A stretch of DNA of 64,000 nucleotides from Diorhabda sublineata (GCF_026230105.1 NC_079485.1:12718872-12782871), one strand, 5' to 3'. Shown: positions 46,960 through 59,303, counted from the stretch's first letter. Translations and numbers: made by a program. Notes: a model not told the origin generated them from the sequence alone.

Positions 46960-49900
46960 TATATTACTCTACATACATCTTAATTCTTCCTGCATGCCAG
47001 CACCTTAACTAAACGATTAACATGAAATATCTATAAATAGGAAGAAATATTGCAGCAATATTTTATCGTATAGCATCAGAGTTCAGAGATTGATAAACAT
47101 ACGATACTTTATTGGTAAAAATTCCTCATTATCACTATTAAGTTATTTGTCGTCAGTGAATTTCAAAGAAAATCTGACTTTTTGAAATATTTTTTTAGAA
47201 TTCAAATTTTGTTTCATTTCAAGAGAACGAAACTTTTTTATTTATAGTTTATCAATAATTATTGGATTGGATAAAGAGAATGCTTCAATTGAAACGTGTG
47301 CATTATTCCACAAATATATGTATGAAGAGGTCATTACTTCTGTCTAATTTTATTGAAACATATGAAAAAATCAGCTTTATTCAAGTTTCATTATATTTTA
47401 AATCTGTTGATATAGAATTGGAACAACGTCGTATATTAAATTCTTTATGCCCGACAACTTTGCACATACAAACAGTTTCCACATGCAAATGAAAATATTC
47501 ACGTATAATTTAGAAACACCTCTATTGGAAATTTTCTAAATTGTGGAAAATATGTGGTTAAATATATAAAATTTCAAACATAGTGATCAGAATTAGTCTA
47601 AAATAACAAACTTTTTTCACTAGTACTTCAGTTAATCAGTTGTCTTATACTTTAAATATTTTTACACACTGTTTGGGAATGTTTTTTAAAGCTCCAATTA
47701 CTTTATATATACAAGTTCCCATATTAAATCCCAATATAATCATCAATAATATGGGGAGAAACACTATTTTTTGTTAAATCGCAAGAGTTGAGTTATCTGA
47801 TACCTAAATTTGAATTGACAACATTTATACTCAGTGACGCTGGAGGTGTTATACCCAGAAGGAATAAACTAGGCATTCTAGTTTAGACGTTATTGACTAC
47901 AGTGGTCCACTGTGAGAGGAAGCACTAATCGTGCACGATATTAAAAGTGATCCAAGCCCTTAAGTGACGATGTAGTATACGCATAGTAAGAAGTCTACTT
48001 CCTCTCCAAACAATCTGACGGGTAGTAGCAAAATGACCCGCAAGTTGCCTGAAACGTTATCTTGACCATCGGTGGTACGCATAGGTTAATCAAGAGGTCT
48101 TTCTACACCTTATTTTGTTCACACATTACACATGTGTATGAGATGAACGAATACCTCCATAGGTTACAATTTTGGCAGCCTCAAAGTTAAGGCAATAAGT
48201 AACAACTTTTATACAATTCGGCTTTTGTAGAATACACTTTTCTAATGTAATTTAGTATATTTGAAAAGAAATATCCATTAACTTAATTGATATTTTGTAA
48301 TTATTATTTCATTTGTATGCAGAAAAATTTCCAATATATAATTTAATTTATACATATATAATAATATATAATTAACTAGACCAATTAGTAAGAGTATAAA
48401 TCAAGTTTCTTAATTTATCACCAGTTAGATTTAGCTCTGATTCAGACTAACAGTTTGTAAATAAATGGAATATTGTTAATACGGACTTTTATAGAGATTT
48501 TATAACTCACATTCCTGATTCACCTAAAAATAGTATACATAAAATACATTTTTTTTTTATTTTATATTACGTAATTGAACTGAACTTTTAAAGTTACATG
48601 TGAAATAACCAAAACTTTTGTTTAAACCATATTATTCTGATTTTTTCAAATCCAAATCTAAGAATATAAGTATGTGAATTGTTTATTGTGTAAAGCAATT
48701 TCCTGAATTTTTACTATGAGGGAATTAGTAATTGAATAATTTCTGGAATAATACACTGTTCTTGTAGTCTTTTGTTAAGTATGTAACATACGGAATTGAA
48801 TCATCAAGCAACATTATTTCCTAGAATCCAATTTCTAGAGTTTCAAGCTCAAATTAATGAAAACATGGAGTGACTGCTCTTATGAGATAAGATCTTCGTT
48901 TAACTATTAGGATAATGAGTGATAAATTAAATTTGAACACTTCCACCTCACATCTAAAGTTGGACAGATGATTTTGACATGTGGAATATTTAAGCCAAAT
49001 GTACAAAAGGACAATTAAATGAATGTGAACTGGTTGAGAGAATTGTTAATGATTTAACTACTTGTAGCTTTTCCGTTTCCCGAAATTGGAACATTTGTCG
49101 TCATTTTAGATTTCTGTAGAAAATTCAAAAGACTATTTACGACCAGTTGAAAAACGTACCACTTAATATCGCTATTACGAAGAGTAGAAACAATATTGTT
49201 AGAAAAAATTGAAGCTTCGCCGTATTCCTCCATTTTATGAAGTAGATACAAATGCATACTTAATTTTTATTGGTTTTGTCCCTTTCCATCGTGAGACTGG
49301 TACTCCTTTCTTCCTGTTTCGAAAGCTAGTATATCGTATTTTATCATTGTTTCTTTTTTATTCTGCCATTCTGTTTGGCGCATACTTATCCAAAATTACC
49401 ATTGAAATATTAGTTTATTTCTGCTTTATATCTATTCCATATAGAGTGTTTATAAAAATAACATAATAAAAGCCTACTTAAACAGTTAACATTTGAAATA
49501 GTTTTCTATTGACGAAATACAAATATTTTCTATGACTGCCTATTAATAAAATATTTTATTATTCAATTTACCCTCTAATCGAACTAATATTGGTAAAAAT
49601 AAATATGTTGATTATATTTGTTGAAAAAATGTTTTCACGGTGATACGAGTACAAAAAGAACTGAGAACAAACTTTGTACATGTACATGTACATTTAGGTC
49701 GCCGTTTCATAATATTGACATTTTAGTTCGCAGTAATGGTCTTTCTTTTGTAAATAACATAATTAAAATCAGTAATTGATATACGACACCTGAAGGAGAA
49801 CTATAGAATTCTCAGAGAAGTGAATTAAATTGAACAATATGTAAAGTATTTAGAAAAGCCGTCGTTATTATTCAAGATCAATTAAATTTCATTTAGATTC

Positions 49901-50258
49901 TTCGCTTCTAGATAATTCGTAGTTTGTTAATTTTCTTTATTATGTCGCAATATAACATCAATATATTCCATAGTATGCTTCATAATTCACTTATGAAAAC
50001 ATGAGAACTTTCTGAAAAAGTGATAAAATACATCTACCTTCATTTCAAGAGGTGTTTATTTTACCATAATAGTTGTATCCAATTTCCACAGTCCTCCCTT
50101 AACAAAGAAATGGTAAAGTCGATAAGAGAAGTACCTCAGGCTTTTAAGGACCGCATCGTAGTGCTGTCCTTTATTGCTGGTATTAATCTATAGAAGACGA
50201 CAGTTATTTACATCTCTTTGAAAATCGCCAAATTTATTATATTACATATTATATATTA
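46960..50258. other. No gene recognised
   Basis: About 47820-48180 is less AT-rich than its surroundings and may be an old repeat, but I found no motif or ends. The frames 47262-47492, 49054-49257 and 49209-49466 are unremarkable. TACATGTACATGTACA at about 49677-49692 is a small palindromic repeat. Confidence 0.35.
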
Positions 50259-50260
50259 TA

Positions 50261-51006
50261 CAGGGTGATTCATTAAGAATGTCCAATCTCTGAACTGTAG
50301 ATTCTAGACCTCAAAATATGATGATTCTGCTCAAGATGCCTTAGAGATTGCTAGTTTCCGAGTTCAAAGTTTGAATTCAAATTTTGATTTTCGCAATAAT
50401 TTTTTATGTTTTCACAATTTCTCTTTGAAAATTTACGAGATCTTTACGAAAGCGGATCATAAAGTGTATTAAAGTATATGGTGGGCATTTTGAGCATTTG
50501 ATTTGAAGTTTTTTATTTTTGTTTACAAATTTGTATTGTTACATAGTTAAAGAATAATAAATTTTTTTATGAAAAAAATAAAATTTATTGAACTTTTTAG
50601 AAGCAAATTACTATAACCGATAACCGATTGAGTTACACGAATTAAAGAACTTTTTAATGTAGAATTTAACACTTTTTAACATTTTTTTATTATTTTAGTT
50701 GTAAGTTTAGCCTAAAAAAAGTTTACTTTGATTAAATTAACACAAACAGGAGTAACTAGCGCCTTCTATTAGCAATGTTAAATTAGAGTGCAAATTATGA
50801 TTCCTCGTGCCAAAAAACGTAAGATTGCCAATTTTCAAAGATAAATTGTGAAAACATAAAAAATTATTGCGAATATTAAAATTTGAATTCAGACTTTGAA
50901 CTCGGAAACTAGCAATATTTGCATAAGGCATCTTGAGCAGAATCATCATATTTTGAGGTCTAGAATCTACAATTCAGAGATTGGACATTCCTAATGAATC
51001 ACCCTG
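50261..51006. mobile_element. Internally deleted Tc1/mariner-type element with about 170-bp TIRs
   Basis: The left arm begins CAGGGTGATTCATTAAGAAT at 50261 and its inverted copy ends at 51006. The arms remain alignable, with few differences, for about 170 bases (to about 50430 and from about 50835). TA flanks both ends (50259-50260 and 51007-51008), fitting TA target duplication, although the right flank is a TA tract. Just inside the left arm, 50440-50506 encodes KCIKVYGGHFEHLI then stop, the C-terminus of a transposase. The element 63706-63900 has the same end (YCMEVNGGHFEHLIK). It is therefore a deletion derivative that kept both TIRs and the 3' end of the gene. Confidence 0.8.
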
Positions 51007-51070
51007 TATATATATATATATATTGTATTGTATATATTGTATTGTATATATTGTATATATATTATATACG
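51007..51070. repeat. TA/TGTAT simple repeat
   Basis: TA repeats followed by TATTGTATTG-type repeats directly after the element's right end. Confidence 0.85.
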
Positions 51071-51135
51071 TTCTAAGGTGGTTATTCGTTCATTGGTAAG
51101 AAGTGATCCGATTCCGTAGTCTCAATCTGTCTACT

Positions 51136-51356
51136 TCACACTGGTTGATTCCAAGGCCTCAATCTGCCTATTCCTTGGAATTTCACCTCATGAAAAGCTG
51201 AAACAAAAAATAAAATATAAAATAAAAATAATATACTTACCATCGAGAACACTGTTGACACTAACACAATCACTGCTAGTCTTGGGCTCACAATTAGCAC
51301 CAAAGTAAATATCAAATTTCAAGAGAAATGAGGAGTCAATATGTTCTCAGATTACT
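51136..51356 (-). CDS. Possible 3' end of a two-exon gene, 43-nt intron
   Basis: The minus strand shows an open stretch about 51351-51241 (IDSSFLLKF, then FGANCEPKTSSDCVSVNSVL) ending in an excellent donor GTAAGTATA, a 43-nt very T-rich intron (51240-51198) ending TTTTTTGTTTCAG, and a second exon in frame (FHEVKFQGIGRLRPWNQPV) to a TGA at 51138-51136. Splice phase is maintained. No start codon or upstream exon was found. The second exon contains a duplicated 22-base unit (GGCAGATTGAGG-CTTGGAATC at about 51153-51174, and GACAGATTGAGA-TACGGAATC beyond the stop), which hints at repeat-derived sequence. The protein is not recognised. Confidence 0.3.
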
Positions 51357-51360
51357 GTTA

Positions 51361-53159
51361 GATATTACAGGGTAAACTAGAGAAATGAAAAAAAAACATA
51401 GTAGAAAACAAACGTATTTGGAAAACACCATGATTACGATAATACGTATAAATTATATTATATCATAGGTTTTTGAAAGTATTCTTTAAAAATTGGAATC
51501 GAAATGATTAAATTCAACAAACTTGAAATTTTTCTTTAGTAAGGAAATACTTAATAGAATATATTCATCAAATAATCAGTTTGCTATAATTAAATTAATA
51601 TTTTCTCATAAATTTTATATATTCTACATAGAGAAAGCATGTTTGACAAACTCCTTATATTGTTCAATTCATTCACTTTGAGCTTTTTGAAATGATAGAT
51701 TTTCAAACATTCATCAAATTAACAGGTTCAGATGTCTAATATGTCCCTATACCCTACAAAAAAAGAAATCACCAGTCCCTTTAAAAGCAGGGTGACAATT
51801 TTCAAGATTTTTATCCTATAACAACTATTATATATCGTAAAAATAGATGCTTGAAGACCTGTAGAATGCTCTACTCAAAAACTAATACGCTTTTCTCTAA
51901 TCGTATATAACACTACTCGTTTTGGAAATATTTGGAGTAATCTTGTACCCTCTTAGTCGTTAGAAAAAAATAATCTAATTGATATTTCACAACTTCGAAT
52001 CTCTCCAAGAAAATTACATAAATATTATTCTGATCTATATTTAAAAGTGAACAAGTGTTTTTTTGTATTTTTGGTTACTTATTACCTACTTCTACTAAGA
52101 AGTTATAAAATGGCTTTGTAGAGCTAGAATTTGAAATTTTGTGTAGAATATTACTTCCGGTGATCAAACAATTGCACAATACCACATAATAAAATTTAAA
52201 TCACAGCTTGACTTTTTATTCTTTCATTTATGATAATAGAAAAGTAATTCTACATCCATGCTTACAGATTGATACACCAGCCTTGTAGATACAGACAACA
52301 AATTAATGTATATCACAAAGCATGAATAACAAAATTGTTTCGTTCACAGTTGCGCAAACCAGTGTCAACTCTTTCGATACCCGGGGCTGTTAAAAATTCA
52401 AGCAGAGACTCAGGTGGGGGCAAAACTGCACAGGACGATCAAGGAATGGCGCTGCCAGGACATATGGACTATCCAAGGTTATATTTTATTTTGGTATAAT
52501 AAGTTTGCTGAGCTCATTATAATTCACTTTTAATTTAAAAAACGAATTCTCAAACATTTAAAACGAAAATATATTTTTTTAATTGTTTTCATGATGTTTA
52601 GTGAGTGAATGGATACCTGATACCAAACTCAAATATAAAACAAACATATTATTTACTTATAGATAACCAATTCTGCCAAATTTTTCAACTAATGCGAAAA
52701 TTGTGACTAGGTGATTATGTAGTTTAACAAAACAAAGAATCAGTATTAATTTTGTTTTCAAGTATACCAAAATACGGAGCTGAATTTTAAAAATTGAAAA
52801 TAATTCTTTTACTTTCGAAATTCAAAGTAAACCAAGTATATATATATATATATATATATATTATATTTTACTCGTACCAAATAAACATCCATTGCTACTA
52901 TTGACCAAACTTTAGCAGACAAAAAATGTGAAAACCCGCAAGATTTTGAAAATTTGTCAAATATTAACTCATTTTACTGCGATTACAAAATTATTAAATT
53001 TTCCAATCTACCTGTTAGATTTTTGTGGTAGCAGCATAGGTGGATTAGTGATTATTAGTTATTATTGTTCGAGAATTTACGGTGTTATTTCGATATTAAA
53101 AGTAGTAGATTTTATAGTGAAGCATTTTTTAGTGAAAATAATAGCCTAAAGTGAGTTAT
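51361..53159. other. No gene recognised; short (TA)n
   Basis: (TA)n at about 52838-52862. The frame 52928-53149 has no recognisable motif. Nothing else is supported. Confidence 0.35.
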
Positions 53160-53560
53160 AATCGCCAAGGTGTCTTTGGCTTAGAGGTCGGATTGCTGGG
53201 TTGGGTGAAGCTGGGTTATCGATGAAAGAAGTTTTCAATAGGACCAACAGATCTTTCATACACTATAATGCAATATTGATAGACGTGGACTTAAGAAGAC
53301 CAAGGTCAAAAGCTTTGAACATAATAATACCACCGCAGAACAAATACATTGTTGATTGAGCCTTTCGGCTCTCAGAGACAAAAACACAGCATTACCCGTT
53401 TACTCACTAAACCATGGTTTGAGAATTATGGAAGAATTAGTATGTGTTCAATTTATTGATTAATACGACGTTTTGGTTTATGTTCCTACCGTCCACGCTG
53501 GGTGCTACCTCCTATAACTGATGATAGCTATCCACTCTAGTGTAGAGGGAAAGTTCAGTG
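53160..53560 (+). pseudogene. Probable Tc1-like transposase N-terminal fossil
   Basis: On the plus strand, RRPRSKALNIIIPPQNKYIV at about 53299-53358 resembles the Tc1 linker between the two helix-turn-helix parts (GRxRKTTxxxDRYIV). RRFGLCSYRPRWVLPPIT at about 53468-53521 resembles the following GLRxRRPxxxPxLT block. Stops interrupt the frame between them. No catalytic Asp region is recognisable downstream. The identification rests on these two blocks only. Confidence 0.35.
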
Positions 53561-53886
53561 AGCTTAATAGTGAAATAACGTCATCATCAATAACGAATCC
53601 TGCTTTTTTCGGGGATAAACTATAATCTGAAAAGTGGCAGAAAACAGCGTGAATAAATACGGGATCTAGAATTTGAAAGAGGGCGTCATATGCTAGTCAG
53701 TACAATTCAAATAATATTTCTTTTGCCTCAGTTATCATTGTACTTTTTCCTTCAGCAAAAAAGTAAGGAATTACAGAAGTTACTAATACCGTAATCATAT
53801 TAAGAAAATGAATTGGGGATTGATAAAAGATTCTTCCGTTTCTCACTATATTATTAAAAATACACTTAAGAATATTTAGAATTTGG
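53561..53886. other. No gene recognised
   Basis: Short AT-rich spacer between the Tc1-like scrap and the palindrome. Confidence 0.3.
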
Positions 53887-53914
53887 AATATTTTTATAAA
53901 TTGGTTATAGTCTT

Positions 53915-53992
<78 letters not shown>

Positions 53993-54018
53993 GACTATAA
54001 CCAATTTATAAAAATATT
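53887..54018. repeat. Perfect 29-bp inverted repeat around a (TA)n core
   Basis: The left arm 53887-53915 starts AATATTTTTATAAATTGGTT. The right arm 53990-54018 is its exact reverse complement. Between them are 74 bases of almost pure TA, itself self-complementary, so the whole 132 bases can form one hairpin or cruciform. Confidence 0.85.
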
Positions 54019-54099
54019 TTACTTACATGGTTCAAGAAGAGTCGTGGTAGATAATTTCAAATTATTGACAACAGGCTATCTCTGCAATGTTGATCTTAT

Positions 54100-54740
54100 T
54101 TAAATATAGAAGGGGTCCCGTAAATAGTATCGTTTTCCAATATTAACCTTATTTAATAAATAAAAATCTTGGTAAACCATTCCTTTGGGGTTAAATGAAA
54201 AAAATTGCATTCCCTTCAGGTTCAAATTTTTTCCCACGCAAGAATTTTGCCATAGACCTGAGTAATCTGACGGTGCAAGATCCGGAATAAAGATTGGATG
54301 TATTCGGAGTTTAATATCACCAAGGTGTTCAATCTTATTCGGCATTATATGATTTCTCATTTCTCAGTATATGATTTAGCATTGTTGAATAAATTTGGAT
54401 ATTTCTCCGATAAAACCATACCATCTGGAATGGATTTCGATGTACAGTTAACCTTCAGCTCAAATCGAATTCTGTTTGCGAAGGGTAATGGTACTTGTCC
54501 TTCTTCTAACAACTGCTTTTCTGTTCGAGTTGTTTGGATCAATTCATTTTTCATCGTAAATAACAATGCGTGTAATGAAACCTGACTTATACTTCAATCT
54601 CGATTAATTCCTGTGGCACTATTCGACAACTTTTATAAATCTTACCCAATTATTTTGGCTTGTACTAGTTTTGTTACACAGTTCAGCCTATTACCATAAC
54701 ATTAACTCCTTACACATTTTACACTTTGATGTGTGTTTCC
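54100..54740 (-). pseudogene. Mariner transposase fossil
   Basis: Minus strand, in order: SCRIVPQELIE (linker end, about 54610-54650); HRIVIYDEK (about 54545-54575, the first-Asp motif, usually VTGDEKW, here with the Trp codon replaced by a stop); then a decayed stretch. IHPIFIPDLAPSDYSGLWQN at about 54240-54300 is the third-Asp motif (HPPYSPDLAPSDYHLF in the family). GKNLNLKG and FFSFNPKGMVYQDFYLLNKV end it near 54140. The central part with the second Asp is missing. It lies about 80 bases from the palindrome. Confidence 0.7.
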
Positions 54741-56220
54741 ATGACCTAACCAACTTTCTAGTGTAATAAAAAAGGTTTATGTAGTCTTCAATATAGGCAA
54801 TTCATAATATGGGAAATTTATTATATGTCTATAGTGATATCTATTGTATTATTTAACTCAGGAACTCAATATCCAATATACTTCAAGCAACTGATGTTTA
54901 TTTGTGGAGTAAAAATTATCACAAAATGAAAATTCATAAATATGTACTTGTACAGCTGTGGTTCAGTAAGGTTACACGAAGTTTATGTGAATATGAACAC
55001 ATTTTTAGATTAAATAAAGTACCGGTAAAATTAAGAATTTACTTCAATTCTTAGACTACGTAGCGAGAAAAGAACTGAGAACATGTAATATCTTAGACAA
55101 CATGGATAGTCAAATTACGTTCAGACAAGCTAGCAGTACACAAGTACGGAATCTTTTATTTCGGGATGAAGAATTTTTTTGATCGTTTATTGGATATAAA
55201 TAAAAGTAATAAAAACATTGAAAATTTTCATAGTCACGTTTTGAAATAAATAGTACTCGTGCTTCTAGTTCAAAGCAACAGTGGGATATAGAAAATTGTT
55301 TTTTTACACTTACATAACATGGTTTTGTCGTTCGATAACAAAAATATGATTTTCTCATTAGAGAAGGATTTTATTATTCCGAATACTCTCTCTGAACCTC
55401 ATTGTACTTGTGATGCTCTAACTTTGGATTCCTTCTTAAAAGACTGTGGAAATAAGCTTCCACAATTGCTAATACCTCTTCTTTGTTCAACGGAAATAGT
55501 TTTGTGCGAATGAAATTTTAAAATATCAAAACAGATAAAAGAATATAGAAGATGTTGCGATAACTAATAGTAGAAGTCTACAATACAATAAAACTTGAAT
55601 TTATTGTTTTACCAGTATAGAAGTTATTCATAAAAGAAGTTCCTTTCGCATCGAAACAACTGATTTTTGGGCCCGCATTAGAGCGGAAGTATCAGTTTCG
55701 TAACGCTACCTAGCCTCTTGTTTTGATTTAGGATCATAATGGTAGATCCAAGTTTCAACTACAGTTCAAAACTTAAGCAAACAATTCTTGTGAAATACTC
55801 CAAATAATAGGTATTGATTAAGTGCATACCTATGTATTTTTTACTAGCGTCAGCGAATGCGGCACCCATGTCATACGAATATTTCTGTAATCCAAGCCTT
55901 CACTCACAATATTGCTCACACTGTCTCATGAAATGAGGCTTCCACTGTTTTTTCAATGGTATAAATATGCTGAGATGCGTTAAATTTAAACAAATGAGAA
56001 TATACGAATGAGTTGACCGATCGCTATATTTAATTGAACGACAGAAATTATTGTACAGTTGGGTACTTTCGAGGTGATCTTCCCATATAACATTTAATCA
56101 CATATTTCCCTGTATGAAATTTAAATTAATGAAATATTCGAAAATACAAAAAACATTCAATTTGAAACAAAATATTAACTGATAATTTATCCTGAAAATG
56201 AAAAGGGTATTCTTTTCTAG
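54741..56220. other. Upstream of the first recognised SK exon, no other exon recognised
   Basis: Probably SK-gene intron or 5' region. No further SK-type exon was recognised. The frames at 55110-55358 (minus) and 55319-55513 (plus) have no motif. Confidence 0.4.
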
Positions 56221-56434
56221 GTTTATGGAAGAGAGAGGATTGAGTACGGGTTACAAAGGACCTTCTTCCGGAAGTTTAAAACACAAACCAAATGTTGGTT
56301 ATAGACTCGGGCGGCGTAAAGCTCTATTTGAAAAAAGAAAGAGGATTAGTGACTATGCCTTAGTTATGGGAATGTTCGGAATTATAGTCATGGTCATAGA
56401 GAATGAACTTTCAAGTGCTGGTGTTTATCGTAAA
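56221..56434 (+). CDS. SK: SK channel exon: pre-S1 and S1
   Basis: The acceptor is TATTCTTTTCTAG and the donor GTGAGG. The exon enters with one base of a split codon and leaves in phase 0. It encodes MEERGLSTGYKGPSSGSLKH, then PNVGYRLGRRKALFEKRKRI and S1 (ISDYALVMGMFGIIVMVIEN), ending SSAGVYRK. An in-frame ATG at 56198 lies 23 bases before the acceptor, so a short isoform starting there without splicing is conceivable, but the pyrimidine tract favours a spliced exon. Confidence 0.93.
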
Positions 56435-59303
56435 GTGAGGAAGCATTTTATTAAATCGCATTGAATAATTTAGTGGGTAAACTAAAAAGCATAATTGTTT
56501 ACACATCTATACTATCCACATTAGTAATTATGTATCCCCACATCCAGTATTTCCCTTCGCTTTTGCTATTGTTTTAATTATAAGAAAATTTTTCACTAAA
56601 ATATAGGGATTATTGTAGTTTTGGACTGCTTGATTTTGATAGTCACCAATTTCATAACATTAAATTGTATTTGAAACTTAGAATCGTTGCCTGTATAGTA
56701 TTTAATAGTTATTAGAACAGTTCTTCTTGAGAAATGATTGGATTTGTTGCTGAAAAATGGGTAGTAAAACTGTACTTCCAAAAAACGAGAAAATTATTCT
56801 TTCCAATGAATTCCCCATTCGAACTCATGAGTGGGTGTGACATTAATTATTGAAATGCCTTCTAATATCAGAAGTTCAGGATATGCCAAGTTATATACGA
56901 CAATTGCAAAATGTATTGATTGGGGGTAAAAATCCCGACACCAAAAAAAAATAATATTAGCATGAGATTTCACTCAGATAAAAAATTATTCGTGGACAAA
57001 ATATGAAAATGAAAATTTATGAAGAATGAATGAAGCAAGATGAAAAGATCCTAGAAAAGCTATCATGGAAATTAAGTCTCAGAAAATGGTAAAATAATAA
57101 ATACTTTTACTAGCTCTAAAGTGGATTAATCGACAGATCGTTACTAGTATTCAAATTGGAATAAATTGAATTTTAAAGATATAAAATCTAATGTTCACAA
57201 AGAATATCATCACCAAACCTCGCAATCCATTATACTATACTATACTTTTTTTATATAATTTATTATGGTCCTCTATCACTTTTGTTATTTTGTCATTATT
57301 TACGTTTCTGGTTTCTTTTCCCTACAGTTTATCATACCCAGTACTCCTATTTCTTCGTTTATTTGTTTCTAGAGCCTTTTGGGATCTACTTTCTTGACCG
57401 TTTGTTCTCTTCACCTGATATGTCTCAACTCCTTAATACTTTATGCTTTCTATATCTCATATTTTCTTCAACCATTTCTAGTTCTACATTTTTCGAAAGT
57501 TTTCTTTGTTATTTCTCTTTCTTGTGTTATATTCGTTGGACATATTAAAATTTCATTATCTTACCCTAGCTTACTTTCTCCTATTTTTTCACTTACAGCA
57601 AATAATGCATACTATTCCTTAAAAGTAATTTGAAGCTTTAGATAATTGCAGGTATTACTCAACAAAAAAATTTCCAGAGAATCAACAGCTTTTTAAAATT
57701 AATTATATTGTTCCTAGAAAGAGGTGCCAGTGAATATTATAAAGTTTAATGAATTTTCTAAAAAGAAATATTTTGTTGTCAACTCGCTTGAAAACAAATT
57801 ATCTTCTTCCATCAATCAACTTAAATCAAATCCCGTTTAGATGTAGCAGCTAAAAAAATAAATAAGTGTATTATATTTTCGACCAGTGCAGTAGGATTCA
57901 CGACATACTAGTTGATGAATTTCTTTCCAATTAATCAGAATATTCTTGCAGGATGAATTTTATTCAATTGCGCTCAAAACACTGATATCTGTTTCAACTG
58001 TGATTCTTCTTGGTCTAATTGTAGCCTATCACGCTTTAGAAGTACAGGTAAGTGTTTTCTGAAATGTATATTTTTTTGTTCAGTCCGTGGTAAACTATCA
58101 AAAGTGTTAGCCAATATTTTTGCACAATATTCTTATTGTGAAATAATATTGAATATCCCCTTTAAATCCAAACATATTTGACAACAAAGAATGATTCAAA
58201 AAAGACCAATCTACATTCAGTAACACTTTCAAAGGACTCAAAATGAACTCAAACTCAAACGATTTCAACTTCATAGGCATGGATATTGCAAAGTTGAAGA
58301 ATTGCTACAATTAGTAAAATTTATGTTAATTTTTTTTAATTTATCTTTTGTTGCTCGTGAAAACATGACAAGCAATATATCATACGCCATAGTTTTCTTC
58401 TCACGGTCATATCAAACTTCACATTTCATTTGTCGTTCAACCATTAATTCTCTATATAATCTTTTGCCAAATTATTCTCCGTTTTAATGCTAGACTCCAT
58501 ACTGACACGTAACTGAACTGATCGCAACCACTCCAATGAGGGAACTGTAAAATATTGCGCCATACTAATCCCATACAAGGAAAACATAGAGCAAAACTCG
58601 CTCAAACTTCTATTCAATCAATGCGCAATTTTTCAATATTATTTCTACACCCCTAATAATATTGTGCAGTCGTCTTTATTGTGCAATATTATTGTTGATG
58701 AGCCCCTCCTAAATCTTGTAACAATCGATTACATCGGGTTTATTTGAATTTTGCCCTGATTTATGAATGGTTTATAATACTTCCTAGAGGCACTGGGTGT
58801 ATTAAAAAATGGCTCTCGGCTATATCTTAAGAAATTATTATAACTTATAACAAATTTCTAATAACTATTGTATGATTTCAGCTCTTCATGATAGATAACT
58901 GTGCGGATGACTGGCGAATCGCGATGACATGGCAAAGAATATGCCAAATTTCCATGGAGTTAATAATATGTGCCGTACATCCAATTCCGGGACACTATTT
59001 GTTCGTGTGGACGACAAAATTAGCTAATAAAAATGGCGGTATCGGAAGAAAGTGTGTTCCATACGACGTGCCACTGTCGTTGCCGATGTTCCTGAGACTC
59101 TATTTAATTTGTCGAGTTATGTTATTGCACAGTAAATTGTTCACGGATGCTTCTTCTCGGAGTATAGGTGCGCTCAATCGAATTAATTTTAATACTAGAT
59201 TTGTTTTAAAGACTCTTATGACTATATGTCCTGGTACGGTGCTTCTAGTCTTCATGGTTTCCCTTTGGATTATAGCCAGTTGGACATTAAGACAGTGTGA
59301 AAG
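56221..59303 (+). CDS. SK: Small-conductance Ca2+-activated K+ channel (SK), partial: exons for S1 to S5
   Basis: SK channels are tetrameric plasma-membrane K+ channels opened by Ca2+-calmodulin bound to their C-terminus. In neurons and muscle they produce after-hyperpolarisation. Three collinear exons are present: 56221-56434, 57952-58047 and 58882-59303, with introns of 1,517 and 834 nt, all GT-AG with compatible phases. Together they give about 244 residues from PNVGYRLGRRKALFEKRKRI (pre-S1) to SLWIIASWTLRQCER (end of S5), with no stops, frameshifts or missing conserved blocks. Insect-type residues such as the NANKxGG region of the S3-S4 loop support an insect origin. The next expected parts are the pore with its GYG filter, S6 and the calmodulin-binding domain. 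I did not find them before 64000, so the following intron probably exceeds 4.7 kb. N-terminal exons upstream were not recognised either. Confidence 0.95.
56435..57951 (+). other. SK: SK intron, nothing else recognised
   Basis: The part 57191-57633 is strongly T/C-rich on the plus strand, so several frames stay open with hydrophobic translations. I read these as composition effects. Confidence 0.6.
57952..58047 (+). CDS. SK: SK channel exon: S2
   Basis: 96 nt, exactly 32 codons, phase 0 at both ends, with acceptor TATTCTTGCAG and donor GTAAGT. It encodes DEFYSIALKTLISVSTVILL and GLIVAYHALEVQ, which is S2. It was found by continuing the SK alignment and has no start codon of its own. Confidence 0.95.
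58048..58881 (+). other. SK: SK intron, nothing else recognised
   Basis: An 834-nt intron. A short frame at 58302-58487 has no motif. Confidence 0.6.
58882..59303 (+). CDS. SK: SK channel exon: S3, S4 and S5
   Basis: The acceptor is TGATTTCAG and the donor GTGAGT. It enters in phase 0 and leaves after two bases of an Arg codon. It encodes LFMIDNCADDWRIAMTWQRI (S3 start), CAVHPIPG, SLPMFLRLYLICRVMLLHSK (S4, few charges as in SK channels), LFTDASSRSIGALNRINFNT, and FVLKTLMTICPGTVLLVFMV with SLWIIASWTLRQCER (S5). The S4-S5 linker residues that contact calmodulin in this family (SSRSIGALN region) are all present. Confidence 0.96.

Noticed and set aside
50737..50949. 70-codon minus-strand frame
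   Set aside because: It lies in the right inverted repeat of the deleted Tc1/mariner-type element and is a by-product of it.
57191..57633. Three overlapping hydrophobic plus-strand frames in an SK intron
   Set aside because: The strand is T/C-rich, which removes stops in several frames at once and yields Phe/Leu/Ser-rich translations. This is not a gene signature.
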